Source: Algoriphagus vanfongensis DSM 17529 (lineage in GTDB: Bacteria > Bacteroidota > Bacteroidia > Cytophagales > Cyclobacteriaceae). From it: 64,000 nucleotides of DNA. The position numbers and the translations under genes are program-made. The notes below the pieces were generated by a model. That model searched no databases and had not been told where the DNA came from. It saw only the letters and a program-made list of their open reading frames with translations. Shown here piece by piece: positions 28,656-37,253 of this stretch (position 1 is the first letter of the stretch; each line of letters opens with the position of its first letter). Location: positions 1 to 64,000 of the forward strand of contig NZ_AUBX01000011.1 of NCBI RefSeq assembly GCF_000429465.1. The letters are read 5' to 3'.

Positions 28656-28694
28656 TAGCCTTTGACTCGTCAAAATTCATTTTAAAAACTCAAT

Positions 28695-29537
28695 ATGGCT
28701 TGGTTTAAAAGAACTGACAAAGGGATCAAAACCTCCACTGCAGAGAAAAAAGATGCACCGGATGGTCTGTGGTTCAAAACCCCAAATGGAAACATCATCC
28801 ATACCCGTGAGCTGAAAAACAATGCTTTTGTATGTCCAGATGATGACTTTCATGTGAAAATCGGATCCAAGGAATATTTTGAGATTCTTTTTGATAACAA
28901 CCAGTTTACAGAACTGGACAAGGATATGACTTCTGGAGATCCTTTGAAATTCTCCGATACCAAACCCTACACCTCCCGAATCAAGGCAACGATAGAAAAA
29001 ACCGACCTCAATGATGCCGTGCGTTCCGCCTATGGCAAAATGAACGGCTTGGATATCGTCGTTTCCTGTATGGATTTTAATTTCATCGGAGGATCCATGG
29101 GCTCTGTAGTAGGAGAAAAGATTGCCCGGGCGATAGATCATGCTCTGAAAAACAAAGTACCATTCTTGATGATCTCCAAATCTGGAGGAGCAAGAATGAT
29201 GGAAGCAGGTTTTTCATTGATGCAGATGGCAAAGACCTCTGCCAAACTAGCACTTCTGGATCAGGCCGGGATTCCGTACATTTCTTTGCTTACAGATCCT
29301 ACTACTGGTGGTGTGACAGCCTCTTATGCCATGTTGGGTGATTTCAATATCGCCGAACCTGAAGCATTAATTGGCTTTGCAGGCCCAAGAGTGATCCGTG
29401 AGACCATTGGCAAAGACCTTCCAAAAGGCTTCCAAAGTTCAGAATTTGTTCTGGAGCATGGCTTTTTGGATTTCATCGTCGATAGGAGACAATTGAAAAC
29501 TAAGTTGAGCACCTTGCTGAACCTTTTGAACAATTAA
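28695..29537 (+). CDS. accD: Acetyl-CoA carboxylase carboxyltransferase beta subunit, zinc ribbon degraded
   Basis: 280 residues. Transfers carboxyl from biotin to acetyl-CoA, with AccA as partner, in the first step of fatty acid synthesis. The crotonase-fold core is intact ([68 protein letters not shown]). The N-terminal zinc ribbon, normally C-x2-C...C-x2-C, reads WFKTPNG ... VCPDDD. Thr29, Gly32 and Asp50 stand where cysteines are expected and only Cys47 remains, so zinc binding is probably lost. Length is normal. accA is not in the window. Confidence 0.95.
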   Translation: MAWFKRTDKGIKTSTAEKKDAPDGLWFKTPNGNIIHTRELKNNAFVCPDDDFHVKIGSKEYFEILFDNNQFTELDKDMTSGDPLKFSDTKPYTSRIKATIEKTDLNDAVRSAYGKMNGLDIVVSCMDFNFIGGSMGSVVGEKIARAIDHALKNKVPFLMISKSGGARMMEAGFSLMQMAKTSAKLALLDQAGIPYISLLTDPTTGGVTASYAMLGDFNIAEPEALIGFAGPRVIRETIGKDLPKGFQSSEFVLEHGFLDFIVDRRQLKTKLSTLLNLLNN

Positions 29538-29595
29538 TCTCCCTCTTTACAAAAATATAAAGATCAAGAAGGGCAATTTTGGAAAACTATTGGCC

Positions 29596-29622
29596 TCTTT
29601 TATTGATTAATAAATATATTTG
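29596..29622 (+). promoter_or_regulatory. Promoter of nqrF
   Basis: TATATTTG at 29615-29622 fits TAnnTTTG, with a TTTATTG-like element near 29598. It lies 50 bp before the nqrF ATG and implies transcription separate from accD. Confidence 0.55.
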
Positions 29623-29671
29623 TGCACCCAAACAGGGTGTCAATCCATAAGAAAAGTAAAACCAAAATTTC

Positions 29672-30976
<1,305 letters not shown>

Positions 30977-30992
30977 TTCAATTGAAATAAAT

Positions 30993-31023
30993 AAATCCCG
31001 CTTCGGCGGGATTTTTTGTTTTT
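30993..31023 (+). terminator. Terminator of nqrF
   Basis: A 9-bp stem, 30993-31001 / 31006-31014 (AAATCCCGC / GCGGGATTT), closed by a stable TTCG tetraloop and followed by TTTGTTTTT. Confidence 0.92.
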
Positions 31024-31171
31024 ATGCAAATGTCGTGTTTGGTCATTCTGACTTTGGCTCCTATTTTTCGCCTCTAGTAAAGCGCTATGCTAAGGCCTTT
31101 AGAGTTCTTTAAGAATTTCGGCTAATACTTGGTTCTTTTTTGATTATTTTTACCCTAGATCACACCCAATT

Positions 31172-32323
31172 ATGAATATTCAATCTTTTTTTGACCCAGT
31201 TCCTGAGTTACTTTGGCAAGGTAAGCACTCCAATAATTCCTTTTTCAAACAGATTCATTGGTATGGAGAAGAGTTTCCTGACCTAAAAGGAATACAAATC
31301 GCTCTGATCGGGCTCAAAGAAGCTCGAGGTATCAAAAAATCAGAGAGTGTCGAGCGGGGCTCATTGGAGATCAGAGAAAAGCTATATGAGCTCAAAAAAG
31401 GGGTAGGGCCCTATAGGGTTGCAGATTTGGGAGATTTGATTCCCGGTGAGACACTAGAAGATACTTACCAGAAGATTCAGCAGGTAGGTGAATATCTGAT
31501 GAAGCAGCAGATTCTACCCATTTATTTTGGGGGAACACATGATCTGGATTATGGGCAATACCTGTCCTACCAGAAGATGAAAAAATTGGTCAGTCTGCTC
31601 ACAGTAGATGCCAAATTGGATATGGAGGAAGAGGGTCCGATGGCTGATCTTCATACTCAGGAGATCATTTTGCACCAGCCCAATTTTCTTTTTTCCTATT
31701 CGCATCTGGCGTATCAGAGTTTTTTGGTGGACCCCAGCTTGATCAATGTGGTCGAAAAGTTGTATTTTGATCATATGCGATTGGGTTTGGTGCGGAAGGA
31801 GTTCAAAGAAATCGAACCGCTGATCCGACATGCGGATTTTCTGAGTTTCGATCTTTGTGCCATTCAGTCATCTGATGCTCCCGGAGCTGTAGACCCGCAG
31901 CCATTTGGCTTGACTGCTGAGGAAGCTTGCCAAATTTGTTGGTTTGCTGGGATGAATGAAAAACTAAGTTCTATTGGTATATATGGCTATGAGCCTTACT
32001 ATGACGATGCGTCCAACAAGACCGCCAAAGTAGCTGCTGTGATGATCTGGTATTTTATCGAAGGATTTTATTCCAGAAAGGACAGTCTTTCGTTCAAAAG
32101 CAGTGAATACATTAAATACACGGTTTCGCTGGATGCCAAACCCAATACACTTGTCTTTTACAAGAGTAAGCGAAGTGGGAAATGGTGGATGGAAATCCCC
32201 CAAAATGAAACTGAAAAGTATGATCGGGTGAGTACGGTGCCGTGTAGCTATTCGGACTATCAGGTGGCTCAACAAGGGGAAATCCCTGAAAGATGGATCA
32301 ACGCTCAGATCAAAATGCTCTAA
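31172..32323 (+). CDS. Ureohydrolase (arginase/formimidoylglutamase)-like protein with altered metal site
   Basis: 383 residues. The arginase fold is recognisable from FGGTHDLDYG (His123), TVDAKLDME (Asp146, Asp150) and SFDLCAIQSSDAPG (Asp227). In active ureohydrolases the motifs are GGxH, DAHxD and SxDxD. Here Lys148 replaces the bridging histidine and Cys229 replaces the second aspartate of the last motif, so two of six Mn ligands differ. The protein may be inactive, use another metal or have a new role. Related Bacteroidetes proteins are commonly labelled formimidoylglutamase; that activity is doubtful here. The stop overlaps the next start (TAATG). Confidence 0.82.
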   Translation: MNIQSFFDPVPELLWQGKHSNNSFFKQIHWYGEEFPDLKGIQIALIGLKEARGIKKSESVERGSLEIREKLYELKKGVGPYRVADLGDLIPGETLEDTYQKIQQVGEYLMKQQILPIYFGGTHDLDYGQYLSYQKMKKLVSLLTVDAKLDMEEEGPMADLHTQEIILHQPNFLFSYSHLAYQSFLVDPSLINVVEKLYFDHMRLGLVRKEFKEIEPLIRHADFLSFDLCAIQSSDAPGAVDPQPFGLTAEEACQICWFAGMNEKLSSIGIYGYEPYYDDASNKTAKVAAVMIWYFIEGFYSRKDSLSFKSSEYIKYTVSLDAKPNTLVFYKSKRSGKWWMEIPQNETEKYDRVSTVPCSYSDYQVAQQGEIPERWINAQIKML

Positions 32324-32550
32324 TGAGAGAGATCACAAAGCAGCAACTAGCCCTGCGAAATGGGCAAGATAAACCTGAAATCTGGATAGCTTTCAGGGGC
32401 TTGATCTATGAAGTGACTGAGTCTAGACTTTGGAAGTCGGGAAAACATTATGAACACTGGGCCGGACAAGATCTTACCGAAGAGTTGGCCGATGCCCCTC
32501 ATACAGATCAAGTATTTGAGAAATTTTCGCCTATTGGAAGGTTGATTTGA
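32323..32550 (+). CDS. Cytochrome b5-like heme/steroid-binding domain protein
   Basis: 75 residues from the ATG at 32323, which overlaps the stop of the ureohydrolase-like gene by one base. An in-frame ATG 30 bp upstream is possible but would extend the overlap. The sequence IWIAFRGLIYEVTESRLWKSGKHYEHWAG and the later APHTDQVFEKFSPIGRL follow the small cytochrome b5-like (predicted heme/steroid binding) family, with histidines at KHYEH and APH as possible ligands. No membrane anchor. Probably cytoplasmic. Partner unknown; the tight coupling suggests joint function with its upstream neighbour. Confidence 0.8.
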   Translation: MREITKQQLALRNGQDKPEIWIAFRGLIYEVTESRLWKSGKHYEHWAGQDLTEELADAPHTDQVFEKFSPIGRLI

Positions 32551-32551
32551 T

Positions 32552-33394
32552 ATGATTTTAATTGCAGATAGTGGATCCAGCAAGACAGACTGGAGGGTGA
32601 TTCATCAAAATGGTAAAATCTCTCAGCACAGAGGGGTAGGATTCAATCCTTATTACCAAACCTCAGAGGAAATGGCAATCCAGATGAGACATGATTTTTT
32701 GGTGAATTTGGAAAGTGAGATCAGCAAGATCTATTATTATGGAGCTGGCTGCTCAGTGCCGGAGCGAAAGCAGGAAGTGGAGCAGGCGTTGCGCACTATT
32801 TTTTCTCATGCTGATATTATCGTTGATCATGATCTGGCTGCTGCTGCCCATGCCACCTGTGGGCATAGACCGGGTATCGCATGTATTCTGGGTACCGGCT
32901 CCAATAGTTGTGACTATGATGGGGAAAAGCTGATAGGGTCCAGACCCGCTCCAGGATATATCTTGGGGGATGAGGGAGGTGGTGGATACGTAGGACGTAA
33001 ATTCCTTCGGGATTTCATCTATGGGGATATGCCATCCGAAATCCGTAAGGAACTGGAAGAAAGGTTTCACCTCAATCAAAACATGATTCAAGATCATGTC
33101 TATCGTCAACCCTTCCCAAATCGGTATATGGCTAGTTTTTGTCGTTTTATTACTGAGCACAAAGCCCATCCTTACTGCTACAGCCTGTTTTATGATTCTT
33201 TTCAGGATTTCTTTGACCAGCATGTCTGTAAATACCAAAATTATCAGGATAAGCCAGTCAACTTTGTGGGCTCAATCGCCTACTACAACTCGGACATTCT
33301 TCGGAAGGCAGCTCAGGACCGAGGTCTTACAGTTAATATCATTATTGAGAGCCCAATAGCCGGCTTGACATTATACCATCAGGAAAAATTGTGA
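32552..33394 (+). CDS. BadF/BadG-family amino-sugar kinase (N-acetylglucosamine/N-acetylmuramate kinase-like)
   Basis: 280 residues. ASKHA ATPase motifs: phosphate 1 ADSGSSKTDWR, a second phosphate loop CILGTGSNSCDYDG, and LGDEGGGGYVGRKF. The family includes GlcNAc kinase and the MurNAc kinase MurK. Its place directly upstream of murQ favours MurNAc phosphorylation, giving the MurNAc-6-phosphate that MurQ cleaves; this is inference. It begins 2 bp after the cytochrome b5-like gene stop. Cytoplasmic. Confidence 0.85.
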   Translation: MILIADSGSSKTDWRVIHQNGKISQHRGVGFNPYYQTSEEMAIQMRHDFLVNLESEISKIYYYGAGCSVPERKQEVEQALRTIFSHADIIVDHDLAAAAHATCGHRPGIACILGTGSNSCDYDGEKLIGSRPAPGYILGDEGGGGYVGRKFLRDFIYGDMPSEIRKELEERFHLNQNMIQDHVYRQPFPNRYMASFCRFITEHKAHPYCYSLFYDSFQDFFDQHVCKYQNYQDKPVNFVGSIAYYNSDILRKAAQDRGLTVNIIIESPIAGLTLYHQEKL

Positions 33395-33469
33395 AATCAA
33401 GTCTGCATGAAGTAGACAAATTAGTGAAAGGCCAAATGCAGGTGCCTTGCCCATCCAAAATTCAACCAC

Positions 33470-34279
33470 ATGAAAGTAACAGAAAGTACCTCTAACTATG
33501 ATAACCTGGACAAGATGTCTGTTCAGGAACTTTTGGGAAACATCAATAAAGAAGATCATCGGGTAGCTGAAGCTGTCAAATTGGTCATACCAGACATCAG
33601 TCAGTTGGTAGAAGAAATAGTGCCTAGGATGGAAAAGGGAGGTAGATTGATTTATATCGGAGCAGGTACTTCCGGACGATTGGGGGTACTAGATGCCTCT
33701 GAATGCCCTCCGACTTATGGAGTGCCATTTGACATGGTGATTGGGCTGATAGCCGGTGGAGATACAGCCATCCGCAAGGCCGTGGAAAATGCAGAAGATG
33801 ATCCTAATCAAGCTTGGACAGATATTTTGGACTATGGCTTCAATGATCAAGATACGATTATCGGTATTGCGGCCTCTGGTACTACTCCCTATGTGATTGG
33901 TGGTGTGAAAACAGCCCGAGAAAAAGGCTTGTTGACCGGCTGCATTACTTGTAACCCTAATTCTCCATTAAGTCAAGAGGTGGACCATCCCATCGAGGCT
34001 GTAGTCGGCCCTGAATTCGTGACCGGAAGTACCCGCATGAAAGCTGGCACTGCTCAGAAGCTGGTATTGAATATGATTTCTACCACGGTGATGATCAAAT
34101 TGGGAAAAGTGAAGGGGAATAAAATGGTAGATATGCAGCTCTCCAATGCAAAACTGGTAGATCGAGGTACTCGTATGATCATGGAAGCCACAGGTTTGGA
34201 AGAAATAGAAGCCAAAAAACTCTTGCTATCGGAAGGCTCTGTGAGAAATGCAACGGAATGGTATTACAAAAACAAGTAA
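33470..34279 (+). CDS. murQ: N-acetylmuramic acid 6-phosphate etherase
   Basis: 269 residues. SIS-domain lyase that removes D-lactate from MurNAc-6-P to give GlcNAc-6-P in peptidoglycan recycling. Hallmarks: GRLIYIGAGTSGRLGVLDASECPPTYG, read here as IGAGTSGRLGVLDASECPPT, plus IGIAASGTTPYVIGG and EFVTGSTRMKAGTAQKLVLN. Length is a little shorter than E. coli MurQ (~298). It follows the kinase after 75 bp, forming a salvage pair. Confidence 0.95.
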   Translation: MKVTESTSNYDNLDKMSVQELLGNINKEDHRVAEAVKLVIPDISQLVEEIVPRMEKGGRLIYIGAGTSGRLGVLDASECPPTYGVPFDMVIGLIAGGDTAIRKAVENAEDDPNQAWTDILDYGFNDQDTIIGIAASGTTPYVIGGVKTAREKGLLTGCITCNPNSPLSQEVDHPIEAVVGPEFVTGSTRMKAGTAQKLVLNMISTTVMIKLGKVKGNKMVDMQLSNAKLVDRGTRMIMEATGLEEIEAKKLLLSEGSVRNATEWYYKNK

Positions 34280-34317
34280 ATTTTCATTGCTATGCAGATT
34301 ATTCTCTGGAATGACTG

Positions 34318-34325
34318 TATCTTTG
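34318..34325 (+). promoter_or_regulatory. -7 box upstream of the pseudouridine synthase gene
   Basis: TATCTTTG matches TAnnTTTG, 75 bp before the ATG at 34400. The -33 part is unclear. Confidence 0.5.
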
Positions 34326-34399
34326 CGTCCCATTTAAGCGATTGAAAATCAATGGCTTGTTTGCAACGAAAATAAATACAGCAGTGATGCTGCATCCTT

Positions 34400-35668
34400 A
34401 TGAAAAAACACAATTCAAAACGCCCTTTTTTCAACAGCAATTCTGAAGAATCTGGTGAAAATAAAAAGTTTTCCAAAGGCAAATTTTCCGACTCTAATGA
34501 CAGAGAAAAAGGGAAATTTGGAGACAAAAAAGAATGGAAAAAAGGAGGCTTCTCCAAGAAATCTGATCAAGGAGATAACTTTGATAAAAAGCCCCGATTC
34601 CAAGAGGAAGGAAAAAGATCTTTTGGGAGACCAGGTGAAAGCAAAAAGAGATTTTTTGGAGGCAAGGCTGAAGAGCAGCAAGATACTTCAAGAAGTACAT
34701 CTGGTAAAAAATCTTTTGGTAAAAGAAGAGAAGAAGATAAACCGACCGCCTTTGGTGGAGATAAAAAACGTACCTATCTCGGACGTGGCAAAGATCAAAA
34801 GCCTATCTATGGAGAGAAAGAGGATTCCAACTTTGGCAAAAAACCAGTAAAGAGAGGCTTTGGTAAGAATAGGCCTGTTCGTATGGAGCAGGAACAAGAA
34901 AGACCCGATTACAACTTCGATGCTTTGCCCGCCAAAAAGTCCAAGAAATCCGAAGATTCTGACTTGATTCGTTTGAATAAGTACATCGCTAATTCAGGGA
35001 TTTGTAGTAGGAGAGAGGCAGACGAACTGATCGCACAGGGACTAGTCACGGTAAATAACGAAGTGATCACTGAGCTGGGCTACAAAGTGAAGAAGGCTGA
35101 TAGAGTGGTGTATCAAGGTAAAAGAATCAATCCTGAAAAACCTGTCTATGTCCTGCTAAATAAGCCAAAGGATTTCATCACCACTACAGATGATCCCATG
35201 GATCGAAAGACAGTAATGCGACTGGTGGAGAAGGCTTGTGAAGAGCGGATTTTCCCGGTAGGACGATTGGATAGGAATACAACCGGTTTGTTGCTTTTCA
35301 CAAATGATGGGGAATTGGCAGCAAAGCTATCTCACCCTTCTAATGAGATCAAAAAAATCTATCAGGTGACTTTGGACAAGCCTCTTACTAAAAAAGACGA
35401 AGAGGCGATTCTAGAAGGCCTGACATTGGAAGATGGACCTGCTAATGTAGATGACATGCAGGTGCTTTCTAAAGACAGAACGATTTTGGGATTGGAAATT
35501 CATATCGGTAGAAATCGAATCGTAAGAAGGATTTTTGCACATCTGGGATATGAAGTCACTGCCTTGGACCGAGTCATGTTTGCTGGTCTAGACAAAAAGG
35601 ATTTGAAGCGGGGCAATTACCGGTTCTTATCTGAAAAAGAAGTCATCAAATTAAAATTCTTCGTTTAG
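34400..35668 (+). CDS. RsuA/RluB-family ribosomal pseudouridine synthase with basic N-terminal extension
   Basis: 422 residues. Residues ~1-185 are a low-complexity extension rich in Lys, Gly, Phe, Ser, Arg and Asp/Glu (KKRFFGGK, GKKSFGKRR). Next come an S4 RNA-binding domain (IRLNKYIANSGICSRREADELI) and the catalytic domain with GRLDRNTTGLLLFTNDGELA, whose Asp is the catalytic residue. It isomerises uridine in rRNA; which position (23S or 16S) is not certain, RluB-like being most likely. Single gene with its own promoter box and terminator. Confidence 0.9.
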   Translation: MKKHNSKRPFFNSNSEESGENKKFSKGKFSDSNDREKGKFGDKKEWKKGGFSKKSDQGDNFDKKPRFQEEGKRSFGRPGESKKRFFGGKAEEQQDTSRSTSGKKSFGKRREEDKPTAFGGDKKRTYLGRGKDQKPIYGEKEDSNFGKKPVKRGFGKNRPVRMEQEQERPDYNFDALPAKKSKKSEDSDLIRLNKYIANSGICSRREADELIAQGLVTVNNEVITELGYKVKKADRVVYQGKRINPEKPVYVLLNKPKDFITTTDDPMDRKTVMRLVEKACEERIFPVGRLDRNTTGLLLFTNDGELAAKLSHPSNEIKKIYQVTLDKPLTKKDEEAILEGLTLEDGPANVDDMQVLSKDRTILGLEIHIGRNRIVRRIFAHLGYEVTALDRVMFAGLDKKDLKRGNYRFLSEKEVIKLKFFV

Positions 35669-35675
35669 AATAGTC

Positions 35676-35704
35676 AAAGCTCCCAAATTGGGAGCTTTTT
35701 TTAT
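35676..35704 (+). terminator. Terminator of the pseudouridine synthase gene
   Basis: A 9-bp stem, 35676-35684 / 35690-35698 (AAAGCTCCC / GGGAGCTTT), with a 5-nt loop and a T run. It touches the 3' end of the convergent thioredoxin gene. Confidence 0.9.
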
Positions 35705-36006
35705 GTAAAACCTTTTAGAGCTTTTTCTAGGTCTCTTTTAGGCAGAATACCACCCTTTCTCCAAAGAATCTTTCCCCTTTTGAACAGGATATAATGTGGG
35801 ATGGAGCGGACTCCAAATTGCTGAGCGAGTTGCGGGTGTTTGTCAATATCCAGTTTCAGCAGATTTATTTTGCCTCCCAATTCATCTAAAACCTCCTCTA
35901 TGATCGGGTCCATGGTTTGGCAGGGACCGCACCAATCAGCCCTAAAATCTACCAAGACGGCATCCATACTTTTACTGATCAGCTCTTTGGGGTTCTTTTT
36001 TGGCAT
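35701..36006 (-). CDS. trxA: Thioredoxin
   Basis: 101 residues. Thioredoxin fold with active site DWCGPCQTM (~residues 25-29 for WCGPC) and the cis-proline segment VRSIPHYILF. Cytoplasmic disulfide reductant. It lies downstream of the two Skp/OmpH genes on the same strand, but a terminator stands between them, so it probably has its own transcript or depends on read-through. The symbol is generic; other thioredoxins are likely elsewhere. Confidence 0.92.
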   Translation of the reverse strand: MPKKNPKELISKSMDAVLVDFRADWCGPCQTMDPIIEEVLDELGGKINLLKLDIDKHPQLAQQFGVRSIPHYILFKRGKILWRKGGILPKRDLEKALKGFT

Positions 36007-36014
36007 GGGTAAAA

Positions 36015-36046
36015 CTAAAAAAAACCGGCCTTTTGGACCGGTTTTT
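36015..36046 (-). terminator. Terminator of the bamA-skp-skp transcript
   Basis: AAAACCGG at 36021-36028 pairs with CCGGTTTT at 36038-36045, extended by CC/GG with a bulge. On the minus strand it is followed by a long T run. It lies between the last Skp gene and trxA. Confidence 0.8.
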
Positions 36047-36065
36047 AGATTTCGAAATCTTAAGA

Positions 36066-36614
36066 TTAATTTCCTTCAGTAGGTGCAACTGGCATCTGAA
36101 GTCCAAGTTTGGCCAAAACCAACTCAGTGAATTTATCTTCTTCTTTAGTGTAAAGCAAGATAGGTGCTTGACCGGCAGTTTCAGCAAATACGTGTGTGTA
36201 GTTGTTTTCAGCAGCTACTGCATTGATCGCATTGATGACTTTGGTTTGTACTGGCTCTAACAATTCACCCAATTTTCTCTGGTAAGAAATCTGGGCATCA
36301 TTTTGATATTTTTGAAGATCTTCCTCCAATTTCATCAATTCTTGTTGCTTGGCAGCTCTAGCCTCTTCAGTCATGGTCTGAGCAGCTTGCTGGTAAGTCT
36401 GTACCTGTCTTTGGAAGTCTGCTCCCTTGGTTTGGATGTTTGTTTGGAGCTGAGTTTGGTAATCTTGAAGGTCAGCACCGATCTGCTCCATTTCTGGCAT
36501 CAGGTCCATGATAAATTCTACATTGGTATAACCAATTTTCAACTCTTGTGCTTGAGCGGCAAATCCTACGCAAAACAACGCGATTGCGGAAAGGATAACT
36601 TTAACTTTCATCAT
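36066..36614 (-). CDS. Periplasmic chaperone OmpH/Skp family (copy 2)
   Basis: 182 residues. A signal peptide (MMKVKVILSAIALFCVGFAAQAQ) is followed by the short beta segment KIGYTNVEFIMDLMPEM and long Gln/Glu/Lys-rich helices forming the coiled-coil prongs of the trimeric Skp jellyfish. Skp holds unfolded outer-membrane proteins and delivers them to BamA. It follows the other Skp gene after 16 bp, in an operon with bamA. Confidence 0.92.
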   Translation of the reverse strand: MMKVKVILSAIALFCVGFAAQAQELKIGYTNVEFIMDLMPEMEQIGADLQDYQTQLQTNIQTKGADFQRQVQTYQQAAQTMTEEARAAKQQELMKLEEDLQKYQNDAQISYQRKLGELLEPVQTKVINAINAVAAENNYTHVFAETAGQAPILLYTKEEDKFTELVLAKLGLQMPVAPTEGN

Positions 36615-36630
36615 TCTTAGGTTTCTATTT

Positions 36631-37161
36631 TTAATTATTGTCTTCTATTCCCAATTCATCCAGGACAAATTCAGAATAATCATGTCTTGGATCTGTGTAA
36701 ATGATTCCCGAAGGAACCGATGCCTTGTCAAATAACATGGCCAAATTATTTTTGCGGGAAACCCGCTCGATTGCATCGTAGATCTTGGACTGGAGCGGCT
36801 GTAACAGCTCTGCCTGTTTTTGAAAATACTGACCGTCAATTCCGAAAATCCTACTGTTGAATTCCTGAGAGGCAGTTTCTCTTTTTTTGATTTCCTGCAA
36901 TCTATTTTGGTACATCTCCTCAGTCAAAAGGACTTCTTCCGCTTTGAGCTGAGTGTACATTTCTTTGATCTCTTTATCCAAACTTTGTGCCTCTTTCCTC
37001 CAAGCATCTCCAAGATTCTGGAGTTCTTGCTGGACTATTTTGTAATCTGGATGCTTGTTCAGTATATATTCAGAATCTACATATCCAAACTTTTGTGCTG
37101 CCAAAGAGCCTGAAATCAGCATAAAGAGCAACAAAAGTACGATTTTCGGCGAGTTATTCAT
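36631..37161 (-). CDS. Periplasmic chaperone OmpH/Skp family (copy 1)
   Basis: 176 residues from the ATG at 37161 (MNNSPKIVLLLLFMLISG). A TTG four codons upstream is less likely. Signal peptide, then KFGYVDSEYILNKHPDYKIV and long helices (LQNLGDAWRKEAQSLDKEIKEM). Same fold and role as its neighbour but clearly diverged. Paired Skp genes after bamA are usual in Bacteroidetes. Confidence 0.92.
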   Translation of the reverse strand: MNNSPKIVLLLLFMLISGSLAAQKFGYVDSEYILNKHPDYKIVQQELQNLGDAWRKEAQSLDKEIKEMYTQLKAEEVLLTEEMYQNRLQEIKKRETASQEFNSRIFGIDGQYFQKQAELLQPLQSKIYDAIERVSRKNNLAMLFDKASVPSGIIYTDPRHDYSEFVLDELGIEDNN

Positions 37162-37253
37162 GTCTTTTTTCAATTGATGATGTAGCTCTTAAAACGAGCA
37201 TCTGGCTATTAAAATTTTGACATAAATTAACCATTCCCGGCCTGATTCCAAGA

